64,000 nucleotides of DNA from Sphingomonas sp. CCH9-E2 (GCF_001557215.1 NZ_LSJM01000055.1:1-64000); one strand, 5' to 3'; counted from the first letter of the stretch, positions 22,581 through 31,621 are shown. Notes: generated from the letters alone by a model not told the origin. Made by a program: numbers and translations.

Positions 22581-22816
22581 TGATCCGATCGCGCCTGATC
22601 AATGTGCGTCGCCAGACTGTGCACGGTGTAGACCTGATGGTCGCGGACTTCCGCGATGGCGACGAGTTGGGTAGTGTGTCGGTCGAGGTCGTCGTTTATG
22701 AGGCGCATGGCGATGCGGCGCTGGAAGAGCAGGTCGAGGGGGCGCTGGCGGAAGTCGAGGCTCGGCGGCGGCGCGCGAGCGTCGGCCCGATGTTGCGGCA
22801 TGCCGAGTTAAGGTGA
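22580..22816 (+). CDS. Small phage protein after terminase
   Basis: A 78-residue soluble protein (VRRQTVHGVDLMVADFRDGD; VEVVVYEAHGDAALEEQVEG) with alternating strand and helix, ATG overlapping the terL stop by one base (TGATG). Unknown function. Confidence 0.6.
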   Translation: MIRSRLINVRRQTVHGVDLMVADFRDGDELGSVSVEVVVYEAHGDAALEEQVEGALAEVEARRRRASVGPMLRHAELR

Positions 22817-22874
22817 CGATTCGACAGCCGTCTGAAATGGGCGCATGATCTCCCTCCTCTAGGGGGAGGATGAC

Positions 22875-23057
22875 ATGCTCAAGCTGTTTGCTTCGTCTGT
22901 TGCCGCGTTCGCCTTATCCAGCGCAGCGCCCATCTGCACAACGGCCGTCGCCGGTGGCCAGCAGGGTTGCTGCTCGCATCATGGCGGCGTCTGCGGCTGT
23001 GCGGGAAGCCGCAAGAAATGCTGCGACGGGACGTTGAGCCCCAGTTGTCGCTGCTAG
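22875..23057 (+). CDS. Exported cysteine-rich micro-protein
   Basis: A 60-residue precursor: signal peptide (MLKLFASSVAAFALSS, probable cleavage after AVA or AGG near residues 26-28) and a mature part of about 33 residues with eight cysteines in four pairs or near-pairs (GCCSHH, CGC, KKCCDG, SCRC). The ribosome binding site GGGGGAGG lies in a CCTCC/GGAGG hairpin. The spacing suggests a disulfide knot or metal-binding peptide in the periplasm. It stands alone between terminase and portal genes, a common place for cargo genes. Confidence 0.65.
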   Translation: MLKLFASSVAAFALSSAAPICTTAVAGGQQGCCSHHGGVCGCAGSRKKCCDGTLSPSCRC

Positions 23058-23144
23058 CTTGCGCGCGGCGCGCGCGGCCTTCGTGCATTAGCGCCACCTA
23101 GTCGGGCCGTCCCCGCATGACGCCATCTCACTGGAGATGGCATC

Positions 23145-23318
23145 ATGTGCGGTACGCCCGACGTTCCCAATCCCCCTGAACGCCAATCGGCGCGTGCGCC
23201 GAGCGGCGATATCGGCCTGCGCATGGCTGATCGCGACCGTCGGCGCCGTGGTTACGGCGCGGCGATGATCGCGCCCGCGTCCGGCATGGCCGCGACCACG
23301 AACGTCCTTGGGGTCTGA
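23145..23318 (+). CDS. 57-residue conserved-type podophage protein
   Basis: A short protein starting MCGTPDVPNPPERQSARAPS and ending SGMAATTNVLGV, basic in the middle (ADRDRRRRGYGAAM). Short MCG-x-P genes of this form sit just before portal genes in several podophages (recollection). Its TGA overlaps the portal ATG by one base. Function unknown. Confidence 0.6.
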   Translation: MCGTPDVPNPPERQSARAPSGDIGLRMADRDRRRRGYGAAMIAPASGMAATTNVLGV

Positions 23319-25066
23319 TGGCCCAGGGCGGCACCCTGACCCTGCGGCGCTCCGAGGATGACAAGGCGCGCGAGCATGCGGAGCATCGCCACAAGGCGAT
23401 GATGCCGTCGAGCGATATCGTGGCCGATTGCTACGAGATCGCCGGGCTGTGCCTGCCGCAGCGGTCGCGCGCGCTGGTCGAAAGCCACAAGGGTAAGCAG
23501 CGCAACGCATCGACCAAGGTCAACCTCTACGACGGGCACAGCATCCGCAGCATGCGGACGCTGGGCAATGGCATGCTGTCGGGCATGGCGTCGCGGTCAC
23601 GGCCGTGGCGCAAGTCGAAGCTGGAGGATGAGGCGCTGGGCGATAGCTATGGCGTGCGCGTCTGGCTGTCGGCCTATGACAAGCTGATGGACGCGGCGCT
23701 CGCGTCGTCGAACTTCTATGACGCGATGCTCTGCTGCTTCCTCGAAATGGGGGCATTTGGCACGGGTGCGGTGCTGTTTCAGGCGCACGATGCGGACAGC
23801 CCCAAGCTGGTCGCGCATGCGCTGACCTTCGGCGAATATGGCATCGCGCTCGGCGCGGACCTGACGCCGGACAGCCTGTCGCGCACCTATTCGCTGACCA
23901 CGCGCCAGATGGTCGCGTCGCATGTCGCGGACCGCTTCGACAGCCGCAAGCTCGACTGGTCGCGTGTCACCAAGGCGGTGGAAGAGGCGTGGGACAAGGG
24001 CGACTATGAGCGCCGCTTTCCGGTCAAGCAGCTGATCGAACCGAACCCGGCCTATCTGCCCGGTCGGCTGGGCAAGATCGGCATGCCTTATCGCTCGCTC
24101 AAATGGGAGGCGGGGCAGGAGGATCGCAAGTCGTTCCTCGCGATCGAGGGGTATCGCTCGCAGCCATTCTGTTCGCCGCGCTGGGAAGCGCTGGCCGGGG
24201 ATGTCTGGGGAACGGGTCCCGGCAAGGTGGCGCTGCCCGATATGCGCGCGCTGCAGCTGCAGGCAAAGCGCAAGGGCGAGGCGACCGACATGATCGTGAA
24301 GCCTGCGACCTGGGGGCCTCCCACCATCGGACGGATCGGCATGCTGCCCGGTGCGCATACCACGGTCGCCGCGGCGGATATGAGCGTCGGGATCAAGCCG
24401 GTCTATGAGCTCGATTACCGCACGATCAGCATCCTGCGTGAAGACGTCATCGATGCGCGCGAGTCGGTCGACCGCGCCAAGTATGTCGACCTGTTCATGG
24501 CCGTCACCAATATGGACGGGGTGCAGCCGCGCAACGTCGAGGAGTTGGCGCGGCGGCATGAGGAGCAGCTTACCCAGCTCGGCCCGGTGGTCGATCGCGC
24601 CAATGGCGAGGGCCTGCAGATCGCGAACGATCGCGTTCACGACATCCTCGCCTCGCGTGGCGACCTGCTCAACAGCCTGCCTCCGCCGCCCGAAGAGCTG
24701 ATGGACGAAGAGATCCGGACGGACTTCATCGGCATCCTTGCCCAGGCACAGCAGATGCTGGGGATCAGCAGCACGGAGCGCGCGGTCAGCTTTGTCGGCA
24801 ACATGTCGGCGGCATTCCCCGGCGCTGCGGACAACATCGATCCCGATGCGATCGTGCGCGATTATTGGCAGCGCGTCGGGGCGATCCCGGCGGGTATGCG
24901 CGACGCCAAGGCGGTGGAGGCGATGCGGGCGCAGCGCGCGCAGGCGGAGAATGCCGAGCGCATGGCGGCGATGATGCCGGCGGCGCGCGATGGCGCGGAC
25001 GCGGCGCGGCTGCTGTCCGAAGCGGATACCGGGACCGGATCGCTGCTTGAGAGGCTGGTCGGGTGA
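23318..25066 (+). CDS. Portal protein (head-to-tail connector)
   Basis: A 582-residue podovirus portal of the bacteriophage head-to-tail connecting family. Typical segments are IVADCYEIAGLCLPQRSR, LYDGHSIRSMRTLGNGMLSG, SNFYDAMLCCFLEMGAFGTG, EDVIDARESVDRAKYVDLF and the C-terminal helical barrel region with LAQAQQMLG. It forms the dodecameric ring through which DNA enters and leaves. Overlaps the neighbouring genes by 1 and 4 bases. Confidence 0.92.
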   Translation: MAQGGTLTLRRSEDDKAREHAEHRHKAMMPSSDIVADCYEIAGLCLPQRSRALVESHKGKQRNASTKVNLYDGHSIRSMRTLGNGMLSGMASRSRPWRKSKLEDEALGDSYGVRVWLSAYDKLMDAALASSNFYDAMLCCFLEMGAFGTGAVLFQAHDADSPKLVAHALTFGEYGIALGADLTPDSLSRTYSLTTRQMVASHVADRFDSRKLDWSRVTKAVEEAWDKGDYERRFPVKQLIEPNPAYLPGRLGKIGMPYRSLKWEAGQEDRKSFLAIEGYRSQPFCSPRWEALAGDVWGTGPGKVALPDMRALQLQAKRKGEATDMIVKPATWGPPTIGRIGMLPGAHTTVAAADMSVGIKPVYELDYRTISILREDVIDARESVDRAKYVDLFMAVTNMDGVQPRNVEELARRHEEQLTQLGPVVDRANGEGLQIANDRVHDILASRGDLLNSLPPPPEELMDEEIRTDFIGILAQAQQMLGISSTERAVSFVGNMSAAFPGAADNIDPDAIVRDYWQRVGAIPAGMRDAKAVEAMRAQRAQAENAERMAAMMPAARDGADAARLLSEADTGTGSLLERLVG

Positions 25067-25362
25067 GCCGCCGCGCCAGTCAGGAAGAGCTCGATATGCA
25101 GCTGCTGATGCGCAACGCGGCGTTCCGACGCTTTTTGTTGCGTGTTTGTTCTCATGCCGGTATATGGCGTTCAACAGCCGGAGCCGATCAGGTCCTTCTC
25201 ATGGAAGGACGCAGGTCTCTGGGGTTGGACATTCTTACCGAGGCTGCAGCGGGCGTGCCCCGCGCAACGAGCGTCGAGCATGTGCTCGCCGTCATCCTCA
25301 CCGAATCCACCCCCAAGGAGACCGACGATGCGGAAGCCCGCGATCAATCCCTTTCTGATTAA
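25063..25362 (+). CDS. Bbp19-like phage protein
   Basis: A 99-residue protein similar in layout to Bordetella phage Bbp19 (AAFRRFLLRVCSHAGIWRST then EGRRSLGLDILTEA). This gene regularly lies between portal and scaffold genes in BPP-1-like podoviruses; its role is unknown. GTG start at 25063 overlaps the portal stop, and its end overlaps the scaffold start by 35 bases. Confidence 0.75.
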   Translation: MSRRASQEELDMQLLMRNAAFRRFLLRVCSHAGIWRSTAGADQVLLMEGRRSLGLDILTEAAAGVPRATSVEHVLAVILTESTPKETDDAEARDQSLSD

Positions 25363-26194
25363 CCGTCTGGCGCTGTCGCCGGTCGAGCGCGCCATGGGCC
25401 GCGTCATGCGCGCGCCTGACGGCCATGCCGATGGCGGCGCGGCCGATGCGTCCGCGACCGCCGCAGCGAACGCCGCAGCGAACGCGCAGGATCCTGCAGC
25501 CGCCGCCGACCCGGGTGCAGCGGATGCGGCCGCGCAGGCGGCGCAGGGCGATCAGCAGCAGGGGGCGGGCGATGGCGACGCAAAGGCCGATGGCGAAGAC
25601 GGTTCCTTCCTTGGCACCGCTGGACAAGGTGAAGGGCAGGAAGGCGCGGAGGGCGAGGGCGAAAAAGACACGGGCGGCGATGAAGGCGCTGCTGCGGGCG
25701 CTCCCGAGAAATATGAGCTGACGCCGCCCGAAGGGTTCGAGGCGATCGATCCCGCGCTGATGGGCGAAGCCGAGCCGGTGCTGCGCGAGCTGAACCTGTC
25801 GAACGAACAGGCACAGAAGCTGGTGCCGCTGGTCGGCAAGGCGATCCAGGACGCGGTCGCGAAGGCGAACGATGCCGGGGCGCAGCAGGTCGCCGATATG
25901 CGCAAGGGCTGGGCCGACGCGTTCGACGCGGATCCAGAGATCGGCGGCGCGAACCGCAAGGCGACCGAGGCGTCCGCCGCGCGCGCGTTCGATCACTATG
26001 GTCTCAAGCCCGGCGAAGGGCTGCGCCAGCTGCTCGACGAAAGCGGGATCGGCAACCATCCTGACATGATCCGCTTTGTGGCGCGCGTTGGTCGCGACCT
26101 GGCGGAGGGTAGCTTCGAGCGCGGTGACACCGTGCCGCAACCGAAGACGCCGGAGCAGAAGCTCTATGGCGAAGAGTTCCAACCGAAAGGGTAG
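25328..26194 (+). CDS. Capsid assembly (scaffolding) protein
   Basis: A 288-residue protein: a low-complexity Ala/Gly/Asp/Glu-rich N-terminal half (residues 30-125) and a helical C-terminal half (LRELNLSNEQAQKLVPLVGK, RKATEASAARAFDHYGLKPG, MIRFVARVGRDLAEGSFERG), the usual form of podovirus scaffolds located just before the capsid gene. Start ATG 25328 follows AAGGAG; longer upstream frames overlap Bbp19. Confidence 0.85.
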   Translation: MRKPAINPFLINRLALSPVERAMGRVMRAPDGHADGGAADASATAAANAAANAQDPAAAADPGAADAAAQAAQGDQQQGAGDGDAKADGEDGSFLGTAGQGEGQEGAEGEGEKDTGGDEGAAAGAPEKYELTPPEGFEAIDPALMGEAEPVLRELNLSNEQAQKLVPLVGKAIQDAVAKANDAGAQQVADMRKGWADAFDADPEIGGANRKATEASAARAFDHYGLKPGEGLRQLLDESGIGNHPDMIRFVARVGRDLAEGSFERGDTVPQPKTPEQKLYGEEFQPKG

Positions 26195-26197
26195 CAT

Positions 26198-27232
26198 ATG
26201 GGTGTACGCAACGGGGCGCTTGCGACGCTGGTCGATGTCACCGCCACTTATGGCGAGGCCGGTGAAGCACAGGGTGAGGTCGCCGAAATCCTCACCAAGG
26301 ACAATCCTGTCCTTGAAGATCTTCCGTGGAAGGAGGGCAACCTTCTGACGGGTGAGCGCACCTGGGTGCGCACGGGTAAGCCGACGCCGCAGTATCGCCG
26401 GTACAATCAGGGCGTCGCCAAGTCGAAGGGCACGGTCGGTTCGTTCGACGAAACCGCCGCGCAGCTGGCTGGCGCGTCGCAGATGGATCGCGGGCTCGCG
26501 ATCCTCGGCGGCAATCCGGCCAAGGCGCGGATGTCGTTCGCCAAGCCGTGGCACGATGCCATGAACGAGACGTTCGCAGAGCGCCTGTTCTACGGGAACG
26601 CGTTCTTCGAGTCGAAGGAGTTCACCGGTCTCGCGCCGCGCTTCAACGATCTGTCGGGTCCGACGAAGAGCCAGATCATCGATTGCCAGGGCTCCGGCAT
26701 CGACAATCGGTCGATGTGGCTGATCAACTGGGATCTCGACAAGGTCGGCGGCCTGTATCCGAAGGGCACGAAGGCGGGCCTGCTGCACATGGACACCACC
26801 GCCAACAAGGCGCTGGGTCCGGACGGCTACCCGATCGGCGACGTCGTCCAGGACGAAAACGGCAACGACTATCTCGCCTACACCGACTGGTGGCAGTGGG
26901 ATCATGGCCTGTTCGTCAAGGATCCGCGCGCCGTCGTCCGCGCCGCGAATATCGACTATTCGCTGCTGACGCCGAACCGCAGCACCGGTGCCGATCTGGA
27001 AGACGTGATGGTGCAGATGTACCACCGCTGCCAGCATATCGGCCCCAACGCCGCCTACTATGTTCCCGGCCCGCTCGGCGCGATCATCCACCGTCAGGCG
27101 CTCAACGATGCGCGCCAGGGCCGTGGCATGCTCGGCTTCGACGAGGTCGGCGGCAAGAAGGTGCCGACCGTGCTCGGCGTCCCCATCCGCTCGCTCGATG
27201 TGCTGAACATCGACGAAGCCCGCGTCGTCTAA
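26198..27232 (+). CDS. Major capsid protein
   Basis: A 344-residue HK97-fold major capsid protein of the BPP-1-like type. Segments such as TKDNPVLEDLPWKEGNLLTG, WHDAMNETFAERLFYGNAFF, GFDEVGGKKVPTVLGVPIRS match that group as I know it. Codon choice is strongly biased (C-ending), as in highly expressed genes. It follows scaffold after 3 bases and precedes the cement gene by 9 bases with an AAGGAGG site. Confidence 0.92.
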   Translation: MGVRNGALATLVDVTATYGEAGEAQGEVAEILTKDNPVLEDLPWKEGNLLTGERTWVRTGKPTPQYRRYNQGVAKSKGTVGSFDETAAQLAGASQMDRGLAILGGNPAKARMSFAKPWHDAMNETFAERLFYGNAFFESKEFTGLAPRFNDLSGPTKSQIIDCQGSGIDNRSMWLINWDLDKVGGLYPKGTKAGLLHMDTTANKALGPDGYPIGDVVQDENGNDYLAYTDWWQWDHGLFVKDPRAVVRAANIDYSLLTPNRSTGADLEDVMVQMYHRCQHIGPNAAYYVPGPLGAIIHRQALNDARQGRGMLGFDEVGGKKVPTVLGVPIRSLDVLNIDEARVV

Positions 27233-27241
27233 GGAGGCACC

Positions 27242-27694
27242 ATGAACACCGACAAGGAACTGCTCTGCTCCGAGAAGCAGGCGATCACCGCCGATGCGGT
27301 CTCGACCGATGCCATCCTGATGAAGGGGCTTCTGGGCGCGGACCGCAGCCGCAACCTGCGTGCGTTCTGCCAGATCGAGGCGGATTTCACTCCGGACGGG
27401 TCGGCCACCGGCATCACGTTCGAGATCATCCAGGCGGATAACGCCGCGCTGACCACGAACGTGCAGTCGCTCTACTCGACCGGCGCGATCGCCAACGGGT
27501 CGAGCAACGTCAACCTGAAGGCTGGCAAGCGCGTCATCGACGTGCCGCTGCCCAAGGTGACGAAGGACTATCTCGGCTTCCGCTACACCACCAACGTCGG
27601 GGATTACACCACCGGCAAGGTGACCGCGGGCCTTGTGGTCGGCACCGACACCGCCCTCGCCGAACGTCCGATCGGCGAACTGCACGGCTACTAA
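27242..27694 (+). CDS. Capsid cement protein, Bbp16-like
   Basis: A 150-residue beta-rich protein (DKELLCSEKQAITADAVSTD; RVIDVPLPKVTKDYLGFRYT; GKVTAGLVVGTDTALAERPI) in the place of Bordetella phage Bbp16, which decorates and stabilises the capsid. Preceded by AAGGAGG. Confidence 0.8.
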   Translation: MNTDKELLCSEKQAITADAVSTDAILMKGLLGADRSRNLRAFCQIEADFTPDGSATGITFEIIQADNAALTTNVQSLYSTGAIANGSSNVNLKAGKRVIDVPLPKVTKDYLGFRYTTNVGDYTTGKVTAGLVVGTDTALAERPIGELHGY

Positions 27695-27706
27695 GGGAGA
27701 GCCTCG

Positions 27707-28168
27707 ATGGAAAAGATGATCCTCGACCGCAAGCGCTTCATCGGCGGGCGTCTGGCGCAGGAAGGTGAAGAGATCGACCTCGACGAAAAGGGCGGCTTCA
27801 TGCCGGCCGGTTCGACGCCGGTCGATCAGATGACGACCGAGCAGCTCGAAGCGATCCTCGCCAAGCGCAAGAAGGAAGAGGGCAAGGCTGCAAAGCCCCA
27901 GCTCGACCATGACAGCGATGGCAAGGCGGGCGGTTCGAAGCCGCGCGCCGCGGCGGGCGCGAAGGCCGCCAAGGCAACGGGTGGAAAGACGCCTGCTCCG
28001 GCACCGACGCCGCCGGTCAAGCCGAGTGAGGGCGACGAGCTGTCGCTCGACGGCAAGGACCGGGCCGCGCTGATCGAGGTGGCTGGGCGCGAAGGCGTCG
28101 AGTTCGCGGAAGATGCGACCGACGACGAAATCCGCTCCGCAATCATTGCGAAGCGCGACGACGCCTGA
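27707..28168 (+). CDS. Structural-region protein with low-complexity linker and SAP/HeH-like end
   Basis: A 153-residue protein. Residues 1-60 are charged (DRKRFIGGRLAQEGEEIDLD), the middle is a Lys/Ala/Pro-rich flexible linker, and the C-terminal 35 residues (DGKDRAALIEVAGREGVEFA) look like a helix-extended-helix/SAP-like motif. Probably a minor virion or head-completion protein; not certain. A strong terminator follows. Confidence 0.6.
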   Translation: MEKMILDRKRFIGGRLAQEGEEIDLDEKGGFMPAGSTPVDQMTTEQLEAILAKRKKEEGKAAKPQLDHDSDGKAGGSKPRAAAGAKAAKATGGKTPAPAPTPPVKPSEGDELSLDGKDRAALIEVAGREGVEFAEDATDDEIRSAIIAKRDDA

Positions 28169-28193
28169 TCGGGGCTGCGTTGACTGACGGAAG

Positions 28194-28222
28194 CGGGGCG
28201 GCCTTCGGGTCGCCCCGTTTTT
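28194..28222 (+). terminator. Rho-independent terminator after head genes
   Basis: A 10-bp stem (CGGGGCGGCC/GGTCGCCCCG, one G-T pair) with a TTCG tetraloop directly followed by five T residues. It separates head genes from tail genes and may set their relative expression. Confidence 0.92.
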
Positions 28223-28270
28223 GTTTGTGCGTTCGCCGCGCGCGTCAGGTTGCGGCGGCATAGCTGGGGC

Positions 28271-28915
28271 ATGGCATATTCCCGGCTCCAGATCTGGAAC
28301 ATGGCGCTGGCGCAGGTTCCGGCCAAGCGCGTCGATACGATCGATGAAGCCTCGATCGAGCGCGAAGCCTGTTCCGACGCCTATGAGAACGCGCTGCAGA
28401 AGCTGCTCGAAGGTAGCGATTACGACTTCGCCACGGTGCGCGCGCCGCTGGCGGTCGCAGTCAATGATCGTCCGGCCGAATGGCCCTATGCCTATGCGTT
28501 GCCGGCCGATCTGGCCAAGCCGCTTTACCTGTTGCCCTATGACAGCGCGACGGCTGGCAACGCCGTCTATTCGTGGGTGGGCCGTGCGCGCGGGTTCGAG
28601 GGGCGTGCGCCAATGCGCATTGCAGGCAATCGGCTCTACGCGCGGGTCGAGAATGCGGTGCTGGAATTTGTGTCCAGCGCGCCGCCGGAGAGCCGCTTCA
28701 CCGCGAAGTTCGTCGATGCACTGGTGCTGGAGCTGGCGTCGCGCATCGTCATGCCGATCAACAAGGACAAGCGTCGCCAAGGCGACCTGATCCGTCTGGC
28801 GGAGGTCGCGCGACAGCGCGCCGAGGCGGAGAATATGAACCGCGACCGCGAAACGACGCGGGACTTCGTGCCCGACATCCTGCTCGCGCGGGAAGGATAT
28901 GGAGATTTCCTGTGA
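28271..28915 (+). CDS. Tail adaptor/tubular protein A (gp11-like)
   Basis: A 214-residue head-tail adaptor: MAYSRLQIWNMALAQVPA, EREACSDAYENALQKLLEGS, AYALPADLAKPLYLLPYD and FVDALVLELASRIVMPINKD follow the pattern of podovirus tail tubular protein A. ATG 28271 is chosen because the conserved region starts there. Overlaps the next gene as GTGA. Confidence 0.85.
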   Translation: MAYSRLQIWNMALAQVPAKRVDTIDEASIEREACSDAYENALQKLLEGSDYDFATVRAPLAVAVNDRPAEWPYAYALPADLAKPLYLLPYDSATAGNAVYSWVGRARGFEGRAPMRIAGNRLYARVENAVLEFVSSAPPESRFTAKFVDALVLELASRIVMPINKDKRRQGDLIRLAEVARQRAEAENMNRDRETTRDFVPDILLAREGYGDFL

Positions 28916-29178
28916 TCGAGCGCATCGGCGTGCAACCCGTCATCGTCACTGCCAGCCCCGCCATGGCGCGCCAGTCCTACCGGGTAACCGAGAGCGGGGA
29001 GGACGGGGCGGTCTCGCTGGAAGTCAGCTGTTCCAATGACCTGAGCATGCCGGGCAACGGCAACTACCTGCATTGGGCGAGCGACGCGGCCGGGCCATTC
29101 AAGGTCGAACGGTCGACCGGCGGCGTGTTCGTCGAGATCGCGTCGGTCGAGGCGCAATTCTACATGGATGCCGGCTGA
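28912..29178 (+). CDS. Small tail-region protein
   Basis: An 88-residue beta-rich protein (GTG start) reading IERIGVQPVIVTASPAMARQ and later GGVFVEIASVEAQFYMDAG. Position between the tail tube proteins suggests a small virion component; no family recognised. Coupled on both sides (GTGA and TGATG). Confidence 0.6.
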   Translation: MIERIGVQPVIVTASPAMARQSYRVTESGEDGAVSLEVSCSNDLSMPGNGNYLHWASDAAGPFKVERSTGGVFVEIASVEAQFYMDAG

Positions 29179-29816
29179 TGGTCGGGTCGCGCGTCGGGCT
29201 TCACAATTTCAGCCGCGGTATCCTGTCAAAGGAGCTGTGGGGCCGCGTCGATATCGCGCCCTACAGCGCGGGCGTGCGCCAAGCGATCAATATGCTGATC
29301 CTGAAATATGGCGGCCTGACCAAGCGACCGGGCACGCGGCTGGTCTATGAGATCAAGGATGGCGAGCAGCGGCTGATCCCGTTCGAGGGTGCATATGACG
29401 CCAACTATGCGATGATGCTGGGGCAGGCGACGATGCGCCTGGGCGCGGGTGGCGGCATGGTGCTGGAAGAGCGCCTGACCGTCGAGGCGGCAAGCAACAC
29501 GAATCCGGTCGAGATCACCGCATCCTTCCACGGCTTTGCGGACGGCGATGAGGTGTTTTTCACCGGCATCGAGGGCATGATCGAACTCAACGGCCTGTTG
29601 CTGCCCGTGACCGTCACCGGCGAGGATACGTTCACGGTGCCGGTGGATGGTACCGGCTTCGGCGTGTTCACCGGAGACACCGGGGGTGCGATCCGAACCG
29701 AAGAGCCCGCGCCACCGCCACCGCCTCCGCCGGTGCCGGATCCTGTTCCGCCGCCTCCGCCTCCGCCTGTTGGCGGCGGTGGTGGTGGCATCCGCGACTA
29801 TGAGGTTCTGCAGTGA
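29178..29816 (+). CDS. Tail tubular protein B-like, N-terminal part with poly-Pro end
   Basis: A 212-residue protein carrying the N-terminal features of podovirus tail nozzle proteins (SAGVRQAINMLILKYGGLTK, RPGTRLVYEIKDGEQRLIPF). It ends in two runs of prolines and a run of glycines (residues 175-205). The next gene continues what in related phages is one protein, so this looks like a split gene. Confidence 0.8.
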   Translation: MVGSRVGLHNFSRGILSKELWGRVDIAPYSAGVRQAINMLILKYGGLTKRPGTRLVYEIKDGEQRLIPFEGAYDANYAMMLGQATMRLGAGGGMVLEERLTVEAASNTNPVEITASFHGFADGDEVFFTGIEGMIELNGLLLPVTVTGEDTFTVPVDGTGFGVFTGDTGGAIRTEEPAPPPPPPPVPDPVPPPPPPPVGGGGGGIRDYEVLQ

Positions 29817-31621
29817 GCGTCGCTCGGGTCTATCGGGCGCCAACGCCTTACAATGCGGTTGAGCTGGCCGAGCTCGACTATGTCCAGGCGTTCGACATCG
29901 TCTATCTGGCGCATCTCGACCATGATCCGACGAAGCTGGTGCGCTCCGGTCACACCGACTGGAGCTTCGCGACGATCAATGTCGGCCCGACGATCGATCC
30001 CCCGACGGGGGTCGGTGTCACCGCGACCGCCGCGAACACGGACGCTGACAATGGCGGCGACGCATATTTCCCCCAGCCAGCCTCCTATGTGGTGACGGCG
30101 ATCGACGACGCGACCGGGCAGGAAAGTCGGCCATCGGCATCGGCGAGCGCCAGCAACGACCTGACGCTCAAGCGGAACAAGAACGTCGTCGCGTGGAGCG
30201 TGGCCACGGGCGCGGGGCGCTATCGCATCTACAAGGCTGAAAATCAGCAGTCGTTCGGGTTCATCGGCGAGACCACTGGGACCAGCTTCACCGACGACAA
30301 CATCGCGCCCGACCTGACCGATGGTCCGCCGGAGGCGTTCAACCCCTTCGCCGGCGAGAATGACAAGCCATCGCGCGTTACCTTTTATGAGCAGGGCCTG
30401 TTCTGGGCGCGGACGCGCGCCAACCCGAACGGGCTGTATCGTTCGCGCACGGCCGACTTCGAGAATTACGACATCGCCCGGCCGGTGCGAGAGGATGACA
30501 GCATCACGATGCGCATCCAGGCGCAGAAGGTGAACGCGATCCATGCGCTGGTGCCGCTCACCAACCTGATCGCGCTGACCGGCGATGGCGTGTTCGTACT
30601 CACCGGGTCCAATCAGGATTACATCTCGGCCGCCCCGCCGCCGCTCGCCAAGCGCCAGTCCGGCCGGGGGGTGTCGCGGCTCAAGCCGCTCGTGCTCGAC
30701 GAGGTCGTTTTCTACATGCCGGCGATCGGGTCGAGCGTCCGCAGCCTCGGCTTCACCTTCGAGATTGATGGCTATCGCTCGAACGACGTGTCGATCTTTT
30801 CGCCCGGGCTGTTCACCGGGTTCAGCATCACGAGCTGGACCTATGCGGAGGAGCCGCTGTCGGTCATCTGGTCCGCGCGCTCCGACGGCAAGATGCCGAC
30901 CTTTACCTGGCAGCAGGAGCAGCAGGTCTGGGGATGGACGCTGTGCGAGACCGATGGCGTCGTCGAGCAGGTGTGTGCGGTGCCGGAGGGCGGGGAGAGC
31001 CGCGTCTATCTTGTTGTCCGCCGCAGGATTGCGGGGGAGGAGCGCCGGTTCCTTGAACGCATGGCGGCGGCGCGTTGGGCGGACGTCCGCGACAGCTGCT
31101 ACGTCGACTGCGCGGTGACATTCCAGCCGGAGGCGGCGACGTCTCGCTTCTATGTCCCGCATCTGGCCGGCGCGACGGTCAACGCGATCGCCGATGGGTT
31201 TTCGATCAAGGGCCGGGTTGTCGGCGAGGACGGCTGGGTCGAGCTTGGCTACGACGTCGAAACTGTGGTGACGATCGGTCTGCCTTTCGAGGCGCTAGTC
31301 GAAACCCTGCCCGTCGTGCCGCAAACGGACAGCGGCTTCGCGCGCGGCAAGCGCCAGCAGCTCGGCGATATCGTTCTGCAGGTAGCCGATACCCGCATCG
31401 GGAGCGTGGAGACCGGTCGGCGCATCGAGAAGATGTATGCGGCGAAGGCGCGCAGCAAGGAGCCGCTCGGCACGCCCACGGCGCTATTCACCGGCGCGCT
31501 CGATACCGCGACCGAGGCGGTGACCGCTGGCGAGGCGACGCTGTTTATTCGGTCCAGCGACCCGCTGCCCTTCACGATGACGGCGGTGTATCTTGACCTG
31601 CAAATCCACGAGAGCGAATGA
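29813..31621 (+). CDS. Tail tubular protein B-like, main part (nozzle)
   Basis: A 602-residue protein with RVYRAPTPYNAVELAELDYV, VTFYEQGLFWARTRANPNGL, VFVLTGSNQDYISAAPPPLA and EIDGYRSNDVSIFSPGLFTG, matching the body of podovirus tail nozzle proteins. GTG start overlaps the previous stop. Together with the 212-residue partner it has about the size of a full nozzle protein, so the two products probably assemble as one subunit. Confidence 0.82.
   Translation: MSVARVYRAPTPYNAVELAELDYVQAFDIVYLAHLDHDPTKLVRSGHTDWSFATINVGPTIDPPTGVGVTATAANTDADNGGDAYFPQPASYVVTAIDDATGQESRPSASASASNDLTLKRNKNVVAWSVATGAGRYRIYKAENQQSFGFIGETTGTSFTDDNIAPDLTDGPPEAFNPFAGENDKPSRVTFYEQGLFWARTRANPNGLYRSRTADFENYDIARPVREDDSITMRIQAQKVNAIHALVPLTNLIALTGDGVFVLTGSNQDYISAAPPPLAKRQSGRGVSRLKPLVLDEVVFYMPAIGSSVRSLGFTFEIDGYRSNDVSIFSPGLFTGFSITSWTYAEEPLSVIWSARSDGKMPTFTWQQEQQVWGWTLCETDGVVEQVCAVPEGGESRVYLVVRRRIAGEERRFLERMAAARWADVRDSCYVDCAVTFQPEAATSRFYVPHLAGATVNAIADGFSIKGRVVGEDGWVELGYDVETVVTIGLPFEALVETLPVVPQTDSGFARGKRQQLGDIVLQVADTRIGSVETGRRIEKMYAAKARSKEPLGTPTALFTGALDTATEAVTAGEATLFIRSSDPLPFTMTAVYLDLQIHESE

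Noticed and set aside
23041-23100. GC-rich inverted repeat after the cysteine-rich peptide gene as a terminator
   Set aside because: The GCGCGCGGCGCGCGC run can fold but lacks a T tract and downstream genes continue on the same strand.
25298-28780. A minus-strand open frame of 1160 codons across scaffold, capsid and tail adaptor genes
   Set aside because: It is antisense to clearly recognisable structural genes. High GC content and C/G third positions suppress stop codons on the opposite strand. The translation is Arg/His/Asp-rich without any domain.
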